From contig OZ020591.1 in NCBI GenBank assembly GCA_963971535.1, positions 15,017,623-15,081,622 on the forward strand: a DNA stretch of 64,000 bases. The letters are read 5' to 3'. Shown in pieces: positions 45,159 through 55,975 of the stretch; position 1 is the stretch's first letter, and each line of letters starts with the position of its first letter. Made by a program: the position numbers and the translations under genes. The notes below the pieces were generated by a model. It did not search any database. It worked only from the letters and a program-made list of their open reading frames with translations, and was not told where the DNA came from. This stretch comes from Notolepis coatsorum (lineage: Eukaryota > Chordata > Actinopteri > Aulopiformes > Paralepididae).

Positions 45159-45555
45159 TTATGCGGGGCTCTGCTCATAGGCGGGCGGCTCGTGGCGTGG
45201 CTCGTAGTCCTGGTTGTAGAAGCAACCGTCGCCCTCCATGGAGACCCCCCTCCTCCCGCGTCACCCCAGCGAGGTGGCGGGTGGCGACCCTGACGAGGTG
45301 AGCCATGGTGGGGTGGCGGGGGGCCGGCAGGGGGAGGCCCCTGGCCCTGGGGGGGGGCTCCGGAGAAAAGCGCCAGGGGGCCGGGCCGGGAGGCGCCCCT
45401 GGGGCACCCCGGGAGGCGTGGGCATAGCCTTACGGACCACGGGGGAATAGGTGACGTGGGGGCGTAGCGTGGCGGGGGTCTGGGGGAGCTGTCGCCGCCC
45501 CCGGCGAGGCGTGCTGGTCCCCGACGTGGAGGGGACGGGACTTCCACTCACTGCC
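45159..45555 (-). CDS. cacna1a: C-terminal exon of a P/Q-type calcium channel (cacna1a-like)
   Basis: On the minus strand a pyrimidine tract ending TTTTCGTGTAG gives an acceptor at 45556. The exon then reads [27 protein letters not shown] and [13 protein letters not shown]. This is the cytoplasmic C-terminal tail of voltage-gated CaV2 channels. RPHVxYSPVxRKA fits alpha-1A better than alpha-1B, which has a different stretch there. The following part is proline- and glycine-rich and very GC-rich. A TGA stands in frame at 45263-45261, yet the same frame remains open beyond it ([20 protein letters not shown]) to a TAA at 45159. The TGA could end one isoform, lie in an unrecognised intron, or mark decay. 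No neighbouring channel exon was found. Confidence 0.6.
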
Positions 45556-45599
45556 CTACACGAAAAGTGAAAAAGGCAAATAAAAAGAACGAACCACAA

Positions 45600-46190
45600 A
45601 TTCAACGACAGAAGAGAAGAGGATGAGATAGAGAGAGAGAAGAGAGAGAAGGAAAGCAAGATAACAAAATACAACAAGAGCCACAGTATGGAAGCAAATG
45701 AGTGACAGAAGTATTTGAATTTGATCAGACACCGAATTTATAGCATTGAAAATAATTACTTTGAAAACATGTATCTGAATTGAATTTATAGCATTGAAAA
45801 TAATTACTTTGAAAACATGTATCTGAATTTTTTTCAGACACCGAATTTATAGCATTGAAAATAATTACTTTGAAAAATGTATCTGAATTTTTTCAGACAC
45901 CGAATTTATAGCATTGAAAATAATTACTTTGAAAATCATGTATCTGAATTTTTTTGCTCCGAATTTACCTATGTGAAATAAAAATTCAATGTAAAAAATT
46001 CGAATGTATAATAAAATTCAATGTAAAAAATTCGATGCATAATTGCGGTGTATAAAATTCGATGTAAAAAACCATCATCCGGGCTACCCAGACAGGATAA
46101 GCAATCGAGCCTGGATGCAATCGAATTTACTTCTGGCCTATCACTGCACGGCTTTGTCAGTCATGTGATCACACCAACCCGGGAGAAAGA
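45600..46190. repeat. AT-rich tandem repeat, about 57 bp unit
   Basis: The block GAATTTATAGCATTGAAAAT plus AATTACTTTGAAAA recurs four times between 45725 and 45960. A shorter ATTCAATGTAAAAAATTCGA repeat follows to 46070. Just before it (45625-45660) is a GA-rich tract. No gene is seen apart from intron-like sequence. Confidence 0.85.
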
Positions 46191-47745
46191 TGGCGGTATA
46201 TATACATACGTTGGGGAGAGAATATACATACGGTGGGGAGGAGACTGTACATTAGGAGGGGGTGGGTGGGAGAGAAATATACATACGGTGGGGAGAGAAT
46301 ATATACATACGGTGGGGAGGAGACTGTACATTAGGAGGGGGTGGGAGAAAATATACACATACGGTGGGGAGGAGACTGTACATTAGGAGGGGGTGGGTGG
46401 GAGAGAAATATACATACGGTGGGGAGAGAATATATACATACGTGGGGAGGAGACTGTATATTAGGAGGGGGTGGGAGAGAAATATACATATGGTGGGGAG
46501 AGAATATATACATACGGTGGGGAGGAGACTGTACATTAGGAGGGGGTGGGAGAGAATATATACATACAGTGGGGAGGAGACTGTACATTATGAGGGGGTG
46601 GGAGAGAAATATACATATGGTGGGGAGAGAATATATACATATGGTGGGGAGAGAATATATACATACGGTGGGGAGGAGACTGTACATTAGGAGGGGGTGG
46701 GTGGGTGGGAGAGAAAATACATATGGTGGGGAGAGAATATATACATACGGTGGGGAGAAGACTGTACATTAGGAGGGGGTGGGAGAGAAATATACATATG
46801 GTGGGGAGAGAATATATACATACGGTGGGGAGGAGACTGTACATTAGGAGGGGGTGGGAGAGAAATATACATATGGTGGGGAGAGAATATATACATACGG
46901 TGGGGAGGAGACTGTCTATTATATGTATATTTCTCTCCCACCCACCCCCTCCTAATGTACAGTCTCCTCCCCACTGTATGTATATATTCTCTCCCCATCA
47001 TATGTATATATTCTCTCCCCACCGTTCTCTTGGTGTAAAAAGGGGGTGGGAGAAAATATACACATACGGTGGGGAGGAGACTGTACATTAGGAGGGGGTG
47101 GGTGGGAGAGAAATATACATACGGTGGGGAGAGAATATATACATACGTGGGGAGGAGACTGTATATTAGGAGGGGGTGGGAGAGAAATATACATATGGTG
47201 GGGAGAGAATATATACATACGGTGGGGAGGAGACTGTACATTAGGAGGGGGTGGGAGAGAATATATACATACAGTGGGGAGGAGACTGTACATTACGAGG
47301 GGGTGGGAGAGAAATATACATATGGTGGGGAGAGAATATATACATACGGTGGGGAGGAGACTGTACATTAGGAGGGGGTGGGTGGGTGGGAGAGAAAATA
47401 CATATGGTGGGGAGAGAATATATACATACGGTGGGGAGAAGACTGTACATTAGGAGGGGGTGGGAGAGAAATATACATATGGTGGGGAGAGAATATATAC
47501 ATATGGTGGGGAGAGAATATATACATACGGTGGGGAGGAGACTGTACATTAGGAGGGGGTGGGAGAGAAATATACATATGGTGGGGAGAGAATATATACA
47601 TACGGTGGGGAGGAGACTGTCTATTATATGTATATTTCTCTCCCACCCACCCCCTCCTAATGTACAGTCTCCTCCCCACTGTATGTATATATTCTCTCCC
47701 CATCATATGTATATATTCTCTCCCCACCGTTCTCTTGGTGTAAAA
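46190..47745. repeat. G-rich VNTR with inverted segments and 705 bp duplication
   Basis: Units such as GGTGGGGAGGAGACTGTACA, TTAGGAGGGGGTGGG and AGAGAATATATACATACGG repeat many times. A C-rich inverted copy appears at 46912-47025 and again at 47616-47730. The block 46334-47040 is repeated at 47041-47745. The run GGGGGTGGGTGGGTGGG (46691 and 47372) meets the pattern for a G-quadruplex. All long frames here are repeat artefacts. Confidence 0.9.
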
Positions 47746-48200
47746 AGTTTAAGACCAGGGTGAGGCCAGGCTATGGATGGCTTTGAAGGTGAGGAGTAGT
47801 GTTTTGAAGTTAATGCGTTCCTTGATCGGGAGCCAGTGGAGGGAGTGGAGGACAGGAGTGATGTGTTCGCGGGACCGGGTGTTAGTGAGGAGGCGGGCAA
47901 CTGAGTTTTGGACCATCTGCAGTTTATGGAGGGAGCGGGAGGTGATGCCAGTGAGGAGGGTGTTACAGTAGTCCAGGAGGGAAAAGATGAAGGCGTGTAT
48001 GAGGGATTCAGCAGCAGGGGGTAGAGGCAGTGACGGATTTTGGCAATGTTGCGGAGGTGAAAATATGAAGTTTTGACAATGGAGCGGACATGGGGTCAAA
48101 TGAGAGGGTGGGGTCGAGGATGACACCGAGGTTGCGAACTAGGGGGGAGGGGGTGATGGTGGAGTCATTGATGGTGAGTGTGATGTAATACAATAATTTA
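47745..48200 (-). pseudogene. L2/Maui-like LINE ORF2 fragment
   Basis: On the minus strand are ITLTINDSTITPSPLVRNLG, VILDPTLSFDP, then HAFIFSLLDYCNTLLTGI, LQMVQNSVARLLTNT, and HITPVLHSLHWLPI. This is the C-terminal part of a Maui/L2-type polymerase. It is truncated on both sides and has at least one frame change. It resembles the old LINE at 15898 more than the young L2 copies. Confidence 0.8.
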
Positions 48201-48204
48201 TACT

Positions 48205-48307
48205 GTAGCATTACAAACCATTTGACAGCCAGGTCCTGCACCTCCGTTCTTGTCCTCTAGGAGCCATCGCAGCATGGCCAAGACATTCCTCATCCAGCAT
48301 ACTGTCC
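48205..48307 (+). repeat. Host segment flanking the foldback element, left copy
   Basis: This roughly 100 bp stretch (ACTGTAGCATTACAAACCAT ... CATCCAGCATACTGTCC) recurs at 49870-49976 with few changes. Its right edge is the left target duplication of the foldback element. Confidence 0.85.
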
Positions 48308-49704
48308 GCGTGTAACTTATTGCCAGCGGAAGAGTGCAAGAATGCTTCCGCATTCGTCACCGCACGCCAGTACGGTAATGCGCCTTTCCTTTCGCCCCGC
48401 TCAGACAAATGCATGTAGTACATTGCAACACAACGCAGCATTTCCGCGGCTGTCTTTAACTAGCAGGACGCTAGTGGGCTAGTCGCTAAAATATATAATT
48501 GTACCAACACAGATATTAGGCAGTACACACATTGTCCTGCAATACATGTACAGTGAATGCACAGCTACATTCGCCATATATTTCTATCGCTGCTGCGGTC
48601 TACAGTGAAATGCAATATTATTATTATTATTATTGTAAAGATTATCATTACAATCGCAGCCTGGAGGCAATGTTACAAGTGTACGAGGGTTGTGTGCAAA
48701 GAGCACAGCCTCTCAATTTGCACAACGTGCACAAAATAATAATTGTAATGATCTTTACAATAATAATAATATTGCATTTCACTGTAGACCGCAGCAGCGA
48801 TAGAAATATATGGCGAATGTAGCTGTGCATTCACTGTACATGTATTGCAGGACAATGTGTGTACTGCCTAATATCTGTGTTGGTACAATTATATATAAAA
48901 CGATATATATATTTGAGCGACTAGCCCACTAGCGAGGCAACCTCCTGCACCATCGCAGCAGCGCCGAGCGTGGTGATACAAGCGGGCTGCTCTGAGGAAA
49001 GGAGCCCCTTCACGCTAGTGGGCTAGTCGCTCAAATATATATCGTTTTATATATAATTGTACCAACACAGATATTAGGCAGTACACACATTGTCCTGCAA
49101 TACATGTACAGTGAATGCACAGCTACATTCGCCATATATTTCTATCGCTGCTGCGGTCTACAGTGAAATGCAATATTATTATTATTGTAAAGATCATTAC
49201 AATTATTATTTTGTGCACGTTGTGCAAATTGAGAGGCTGTGCTCTTTGCACACAACCCTCGTACACTTGTAACATTGCCTCCAGGCTGCGATTGTAATGA
49301 AAATCTTTACAATAATAATAATAATATTGCATTTCACTGTAGACCGCAGCAGCGATAGAAATATATGGCGAATGTAGCTGTGCATTCACTGTATGTATTG
49401 CAGGACAATGTGTGTACTGCCTAATATCTGTGTTGGTACAATTATATACAAAACGATATATATTTTAGCGACTAGCCCACTAGCGTCCTGCTAGTTAAAG
49501 ACAGCCGAGGTTGAGTAGTTTCTTCTGATATCACTTTCAAACTCCAAGTGATTCGTTGCAATGTACGCGGAAATGCTGCGTTGTGTTGCAATGTACTACA
49601 TGCATTTGTCTGAGCGGGGCGAAAGGAAAGGCGCATTACCGTACTGGCGTGCTGTGACGAATGCGGAAGCATTCTTGCACTCTTCCGCTGGCAATAAGCT
49701 ACAT
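48308..49704. mobile_element. Long-TIR foldback element, palindromes within a palindrome
   Basis: The element is flanked by GCATACTGTCC on both sides (48297-48307 and 49705-49715). Its terminal inverted repeats start near CTTATTGCCAGCGGAAG and extend about 600 bases to a 68-base spacer (48945-49011). Each arm holds its own palindrome bounded by CGCTAGTGGGCTAGTCGCT and its complement (48470-48944 and 49012-49490). Long terminal repeats and a 9-11 bp duplication suggest a Mutator-like or other foldback DNA transposon. No transposase is present. The right arm carries about 62 bases lacking in the left. Confidence 0.75.
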
Positions 49705-50133
49705 GCATACTGTCCTTCTGAAGCTCTGAAGTCATTAGTGGCCATGAACCTAAAGAGAGAGAGCGAGAATACGTTAGTAGATAGTCTAAGGCCAGTGATT
49801 CTCAATATTATTTTGCATATCTAGGACCTCTAATTTAGTCCATGTCATGCACATCTACATACAATATACTGTAGCATTACAAACCATTTGACAGCCAGGT
49901 CCTGCACCTCCGTTCTTGTCTTCTAGGAGCCATCGCAGCATGGCCAAGACCTTCCTCATCCAGCATACTGTCCTTCTGAAGGTCTGAAGTCATTAGTGGC
50001 CATGAACCTAGAGAGAGAGCGAGAATACGTTAGTAGATAGTCTAAGGCCAGTGATTCTCAATATTATTTTGCATATCTAGGACCTCTAATTTAGTCCATG
50101 TCATGCACATCTACATACAATATACTGTAGCAT
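49705..50133. repeat. 261 bp tandem duplication beside the foldback element
   Basis: Bases 49705-49868 (CATACTGTCCTTCTGAAG ... ACAATATACTGTAGCAT) recur at 49966-50133. The second copy has the uninterrupted site CATCCAGCATACTGTCCTTC, the empty version of the foldback target. Confidence 0.85.
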
Positions 50134-50610
50134 CCATCAACACAGGATGACTCTTTCCAGCTGTTGAAATGAAAGTCCCAGATTGAAAAGTATATATATA
50201 CACAGTCACACACACAATAAAACATTTTATACATCACTTACAAGCATGACCACTTGAAGTTCTTGAAGACTTGGTAGATCTTGACCGTCTTGGGAGAGAG
50301 AGAGATAGAGAAGGCATTACAGGATGACTCTTTGAAAATGATGTCCCAGATTAAAAAGTATATATTATATATACACAGTCACACACACAATAAAAAAAAT
50401 GTATACATCACTTACGACCACTTGAAGTAGTTGTTCTTGAGCCGTCTTCTGCGTTCATCTCATTGATGAGATCCAGCACTGTAACAGTATATTTGCAACA
50501 ATGAAATTATATATTTTATTACAACTCTATCAGCTGAGTAACAATATTCATCAAAGTGTTGCGTGTTACAGCGTAGGTTAGTTTATTAGTGCATGACAGT
50601 AGGGTTTTAC
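50134..50610 (-). other. Exon-like blocks, local copies 1 and 2
   Basis: Related blocks at about 50138-50300 and 50316-50610 start AGGATGACTCTTTG and contain GTCCCAGATT and CACAGTCACACACACAATAA. On the minus strand the second has an acceptor-like ACTGTTACAG, then about 63 open bases (LDLINEMNAEDGSRTTTSS) and GTAAGT. The first has CTCCCAAG, then RSRSTKSSRTSSGH, and GTAAGT. They may be duplicated exons of an unrecognised gene. Confidence 0.3.
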
Positions 50611-50775
50611 ATACTGTAAAAAAACAAACACTTAACAAGTTAATATCTGAGATTTGGAAACACAGTAACATCACTACAATAAACTCAAACCGGTCTACAT
50701 ATAAATCAGAAAATCTGACAGGTTTGTCCAGATTATCTTAATTTGGAGGCCAAAAGTAAGCATATCTGACTAGGG
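50611..50775. other. Unassigned sequence
   Basis: AT-rich spacer between the exon-like blocks and the minisatellite; nothing recognised. Confidence 0.5.
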
Positions 50776-51365
50776 GCAGGTTGGTGTAGACCGACTAGGG
50801 GCATGGTGGTGTAGACTGACTAGGGGCATGGTGGTGTAGACTGACTAGGGGCATGGTGGTGGTGTAGACTGACTAGGGGCATGGTGGTGTAGACTGACTA
50901 GGGGCATGGTGGTGGTGTAGACTGACTAGGGGCAGATTGGTGTAGACTGACTAGGGGCATGGTGGTGGTGTAGACTGACTAGGGGCAGGTTGGTGTAGAC
51001 TGACTAGGGGCATGGTGGTGTAGACTGACTAGGGGCATGGTGGTGTAGACTGACTAGGGGCATGGTGGTCTATACTGACTAGGCGCAGGTTGGTGTAGAC
51101 TGACTAGGGGCATGGTGGTGGTGTAGACTGACTAGGGGCATGGTGGTGGTGTAGACTGACTAGGGGCATGGTGGTGTAGACTGACTAGGGGCATGGTGGT
51201 GGTGTAGACTGACTAGGGGCATAGTGGTGGTGTAGACTGACTAGGGGCATGGTGGTGTAGACTGACTAGGGGCATGGTGGTGGTGTAGACTGACTAGGGG
51301 CATGGTGGTGGTGTAGACTGACTAGGGGCATGGTGGTGTAGACTGACTAGGGGCATGGTGGTGAA
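50776..51365. repeat. GACTAGGGGCATGGTGGTGT minisatellite
   Basis: About 22 units of CTGACTAGGGGCATGGTGGT plus GTAGA (25 bases). Several carry an extra GGT (28 bases) and a few read GCAGGTTGGT. There is no coding potential. Confidence 0.95.
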
Positions 51366-52201
51366 TAACAAAACAACGATTGTGTGCAGACAATTGAAAA
51401 TGTTGGGTTCCTTTCCACTTTCTTGAATATAGAAAAAATTAAAATACTTGTTCTAGAACTGTATTTTTTGCACTTGTTTTTAAGTTACTGGGAATACCCT
51501 TTCCTTGTTTTTGCTCATTTTAACAGACAAAACACAACACATTCTAGTAATTCTGGTTTACACCCAACCCTTATTATTGTTGTTATGATTTCCAAAAATA
51601 AAATCTCACCAATCTTTAGTAAAATAGGAGATTTAAGTGTTTATCTGGAATTGTGAGGATAGGTATTCGCGGTAATCTGGGATCAATATGTGAAACGTAA
51701 TTATCTCCTCAAATAATTGGCCACAAAAGACGAAACTCATTTTGGTTGTTCATTGGGGTGCCAAGATCATGCCCAAAACATATCATGCATCTGCCATGAA
51801 AATTAAGCCTTTTATGTTTGTTATCAATTGAAGGTCATGAACTATGTTGACTCATATCCCATACCCGGATTTTTCCTTCAGATTCAGCTAAATTTGAATT
51901 CTCTTGAGATAACTCGGGGAGAACTATGGTATTATGTTACATGATGATATCCCTACAAAACAACCAAAACATTTTAATTCTCTCTTAAATTGGAGGAGAT
52001 AGTGAATTGGTATTCCCGGTAACTTAGGTCAACTTTAGAGGTCCGCCATCCCTCATTACATGATTTTTTTTTAAAGGTGAATTATTTGGCATCTATAACA
52101 ATCATTCTTGACATGAGAAAAGATTTTAATGTTGTTTGTATAACGTCCTGGGTTATATGGCTTAGAAATGGGGCAGGTTACCAGGAATACATGCGTTACC
52201 C

Positions 52202-52204
<3 letters not shown>
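51366..52204. other. Unassigned AT-rich sequence
   Basis: About 840 bases with a 90-codon frame of low-complexity, aromatic-rich composition (51384-51656) that I do not believe is a gene. It ends in a (GA)n microsatellite at 52205-52240. Confidence 0.5.
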
Positions 52205-52244
<40 letters not shown>

Positions 52245-52245
<1 letters not shown>

Positions 52246-52545
52246 GGCATTACAGGATGACTCTTTGAAATGATGTCCCAGATTAAAAAGTATATATTAT
52301 ATATACATACACAGTCACACACACAATAAAAAAAATGTATACATCACTTACGACCACTTGAAGTAGTTGTTCTTGAGCCGTCTTCTGCGTTCATCTCATT
52401 GATGAGATCCAGCACTGTAACAGTATTTGCAACAATGAAATTATATATTTTATTACAACTCTATCAGCTGAGTAACAATATTCATCAAAGTGTTGCGTGT
52501 TACAGCGTAGGTTAGTTTATTAGTGCATGACAGTAGGGTTAGTAA
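52245..52545 (-). repeat. Duplicate of the 50316-50610 block
   Basis: This is near-identical to 50316-50610, including AGGATGACTCTTTG, the minus-strand exon-like LDLINEMNAEDGSRTTTSS stretch and GTAAGT. The offset is about 1.93 kb. The (GA)n tract precedes both copies. Confidence 0.85.
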
Positions 52546-52547
52546 GC

Positions 52548-52735
52548 TCCCCAAGCTAACACAAGCTAATACAACACGGACCACAGCTCCCCAAGCTAAC
52601 ACAACACAGACCGCAGCTCCCCAAGCTAACACAAGCTAACACAACACAGACCGCAGCTCCCCAAGCTAACACAAGCTAACACAAGCTAATACAACACGGA
52701 CCACAGCTCCCCAAGCTAACAAAAGTTAGCTCTCA
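52548..52735. repeat. GCTCCCCAAGCTAACACAAG minisatellite, short array
   Basis: Four to five units of about 40 bases (GCTCCCCAAGCTAACACAAG, CTAACACAACACRGACCRCA). This is the reverse complement of the large array at 55075-55975. Confidence 0.9.
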
Positions 52736-53190
52736 TAGTCATAACGCTATCAGCTCCGGGTATAGGTACCAACGTTAGCTAGTCATACCGTTAGCCAGTT
52801 AGCAGCTCCGGTAGTTTACGGATCACGCCAGTTTCATAATATCGAGCTAATAACGTTACAGTAGTCACTGAAAACACAGACTAAACAGCACTCATTTATA
52901 TCAGCGGCACGCATTACTTATAAATAATAAAATATATGTGTTGCACACAATTACCTGAGGAGAAGATGCAACAGTTGCAATGCTCACGACGTGGTGCAGA
53001 CTCTTCTGTAACGCGCTTCAATTCAAATTTCAAACCGGGATCCCCCACAATGCAACGCATCAGTGTTGCCAGATTTGAGAGTCCGCCTTCATCTGAAAGA
53101 CCTTTGATAATAATGGGCGGTTCGGATATTGTTAATCCGATCTGGCAACCATGCTCGGATCCTTGTTTCTCCGCACAGACTGACCACGGT
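52736..53190. other. Promoter-like or MITE-bearing spacer
   Basis: Sequence rich in GTTAGCTAG motifs is followed by a possible small MITE with CAGTGTTGCCAGATTTGAGA (about 53061) facing CGATCTGGCAACCATG complement (about 53139-53154). I see no gene. The inverted ends are short and imperfect. Confidence 0.35.
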
Positions 53191-53196
53191 TTTGAT

Positions 53197-53893
53197 TGAT
53201 TGATTGAAAACTTTATTAACAGATTGCAGAATGGGTACAATACAGTACAGCTCAATACACACAATTGTTAAGGGGATGCAGACCAGAGAAAGACTTTCGT
53301 CTTGCATTAGGGTCCCCCATTTTCAATTAATCAGGATATACAGCAATACATTTATGAAAACGTACATTATAGGTGGGGGGTTGGGTAGGGGTGGACACTG
53401 GACACTGTACAACTGCACAAGCAACTGTACATTGGAATATTGACAAAACCATGTTTGGTAATTGACTGTACATTGGGTTGGGTTAGGACATTTACAGGGG
53501 CCAGTTTCGAATTGCAGTCTCCCGTAGGTGTTCTTTGAGAGTGGTTTTGAAAGTGGGTAGTGATTCACATTCCTTTACAGCTTTGGGTAGGGCGTTCCAC
53601 ATTGATGTGGCATAATTGCGAAACGTGTTCCTGTTTGAGCCGAATCTGGGTTTAACATGATTTGTGGAGCTCCCTCTATGGTGTTGTGGTCGTGGTATTC
53701 ACTGACCTTTGGGAAGTATTTTGATATGTACACATATATGGGTACCTTGATCGTGTATAGTGTATCTTGTAGACAGGCCCATTGCAAGTTGCTGCACTCT
53801 GTTGTCTACTCTAAGCCGTTGTCACGTGGGCAGGGGTGAGGTGGGTTCTAGGAGTAAGGTCAAGCATGTAGTCTGACCAGTTTGTTTTGAGAT
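53197..53893 (-). mobile_element. L2 3' end fragment
   Basis: The minus-strand L2 tail (plus-strand GATTGATTGATTG at 53197) is followed by the 3' UTR and the last part of the ORF2 frame (YISKYFPKVSEYHDHNT, CHQCGTPYPKL-like). Small indels break the frame. Its CAAT tail type matches copy 3. It is 5' truncated at about 53893. Confidence 0.85.
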
Positions 53894-53903
53894 GAATTGT
53901 GTA

Positions 53904-54130
53904 GCAGGGTCAAGTCAAGTCAAGTCAAGTCAAGTCAAGTCAAGTCAAGAGTTTTAATTGTCACGGCATACAAGTATACAATGAAATGCGGGTGGTCTTG
54001 CCCGCAACGATGTGCAATACGTGGTACAACATATAATAGAATCCAATAAAAAAAAAACATTGTGCAATAAACAGGTAACAGGTAACATATTTGTGACATC
54101 TCGGTATCTGTACATATTATTTACAGGGCA
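53904..54130 (-). mobile_element. Rex1-like LINE 3' tail with TCAAG repeats
   Basis: Eight TCAAG units (53911-53950) and then AGAGTTTTAATTGTCACGGC, GAAATGCGGGTGGTCTTGCC and CAGGTAACA are the reverse complement of the Rex1-like 3' UTR at 31200-31448. There is no coding part. Bases 54131-54294 are unassigned. Confidence 0.85.
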
Positions 54131-54294
54131 TATAGGACACGGTCAAAGAACACCAGATACAGGCGTACAACTAGAACCACCAGAACAGTGAATACGAGCA
54201 AAGTAACACGACTAACTGGTAAAGACAGATACAGATTACAAAACATACAATTAAAAACTAAAAATCTCTAGAAAATCTAGTCAATTTACAAACC

Positions 54295-54905
54295 AATGAG
54301 CTTCTAGATACAGTAGAAAGGATATGCAGCCAGTATGAGCTTCTAGATACAGTAGAAGAGATATGCAGCCAGTATGAGCTTCTAGATAGACAGTAGAAAA
54401 GATATGCAGCCAGTATGAGCTTCTAGAGAGACAGTAGAAAAGATATGCAGCCAGGATGAGCTTCTAGATACAGTAGAAAAGATATGCAGCCAGTATGAGC
54501 TTCTAGATACAGTAGAACAGATATGCAGCCAGTATGAGCTTCTAGATACAGTAGAACAGATATGCAGCCAGTATGAGCTTCTAGATACAGTAGAACAGAT
54601 ATGCAGCCAGTATGATCTTCACAGTAGAACAGATATGCAGCCAGTATGAGCTTCTAGATACAGTAGAACAGATATGCAGCCAGTATGAGCTTCTAGATAA
54701 GACAGTAGAAGAGATATGCAGCCAGTATGAGCTTCTAGATAAGACAGTAGAAGAGATATGCAGCCAGTATGAGCTTCTAGATAAGACAGTAGAAGAGATA
54801 TGCAGCCAGTATGAGCTTCTAGATAAGACAGTAGAAGAGATATGCAGCCAGTATGAGCTTCTAGATAGACAGTAGAACAGATATGCAGCCAGTATGAGCT
54901 TGTTG
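54295..54905. repeat. 39/42 bp minisatellite
   Basis: About 15 units of GAGCTTCTAGATACAGTAGA plus ACAGATATGCAGCCAGTAT (39 bases). Later units carry AGATAAGACAG and are 42 bases long. The length is a multiple of three, so a frame stays open (ICSQYELLDKTVEE repeats), but this is an artefact. Bases 54906-55074 are unassigned. Confidence 0.95.
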
Positions 54906-55074
54906 CATACTCATGTTAAACAGTTGGCATTAGTGCAGAATTGAACTAAAACTGTCTCATAGGAACGGATTCTGGAATGGCATTTTGAATAAATGACATA
55001 AATGAAAGCTCTCATCGACTCCGACAGATTGCTAGTCATTCATAATGGCATCGAAAGACTGTCCAAATGACCTG

Positions 55075-55975
55075 TGTTGTGTTAGCTTGTGTTAGCTTGG
55101 GGAGCTGCAGTCTGTGTTGTGTTAGCTTGTGTTAGCTTAGGGAGCTGCGGTCCATGTTGTGTTAGCTTGTGTTAGCTTGGGGAGCTGCAGTCTGTGTTGT
55201 GTTAGCTTGTGTTAGCTTGGGGAGTTGCAGTCTGTGTTGTGTTAGCTTGTGTTAGCTTGGGGAGCTGCGGTCCGTGTTGTGTTAGCTTGTGTTAGCTTGG
55301 GGAGCTGCGGTCCATGTTGTGTTAGCTTGTGTTAGCTTGGGGAGCTGCAGTCTGTGTTGTGTTAGCTTGTGTTAGCTTGGGGAGCTGCGGTCCGTGTTGT
55401 GTTAGCTTGTGTTAGCTTGGGGAGCTGCGGTCCATGTTGTGTTAGCTTGTGTTAGCTTGGGGAGCTGCAGTCTGTGTTGTGTTAGCTTGTGTTAGCTTGG
55501 GGAGCTGCGGTCCATGTTGTGTTAGCTTGTGTTAGCTTGGGGAGCTGCGGTCCGTGTTGTGTTAGCTTGTGTTAGCTTGGGGAGCTGCAGTCTGTGTTGT
55601 GTTAGCTTGTGTTAGCTTGGGGAGCTGCGGTTCATGTTGTGTTAGCTTGGGGAGCTGCAGTCTGTGTTGTGTTAGCGTTAGCTTGGGGAGCTGCGGTCCA
55701 TGTTGTGTTAGCTTGGGGAGCTGCGGTCTGTGTTGTGTTAGCTTGTGTTAGCTTGGGGAGCTGCGGTCTGTGTTGTGTTAGCTTGGGGAGCTGCAGTCTG
55801 TGTTGTGTTAGCTTGGGGAGCTACAGTCCGTGTTGTGTTAGCTTGGGGAGCTGCATTCCGTGTTGTGTTAGCTTGGGGAGCTGCGGTCTGTGTTGTGTTA
55901 GATTGGGGAGCTGCAGTCTGTGTTGTGTTAGCTTGGGGAGCTGCAGTCCATGTTGTGTTAGCTTGGGGAGCTGCT
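55075..55975. repeat. GTTAGCTTGGGGAGCTGC minisatellite, large array
   Basis: About 25 units of GTGTTGTGTTAGCTTGTGTT plus AGCTTGGGGAGCTGCRGTCY. Units are 40 bases in the left part and mostly 30 bases in the right part, where one AGCTTGTGTT is lost. Purine/pyrimidine variants alternate in blocks. It is the inverted counterpart of 52548-52735. Confidence 0.95.

Noticed and set aside
46048-47763. Many overlapping frames rich in Tyr-Ile-His or Ser-Pro-Pro
   Set aside because: They are translations of the G-rich VNTR and its inverted units, not genes.
48532-49389. Paired short frames on opposite strands
   Set aside because: They mirror each other because of the palindromes and have no independent support.
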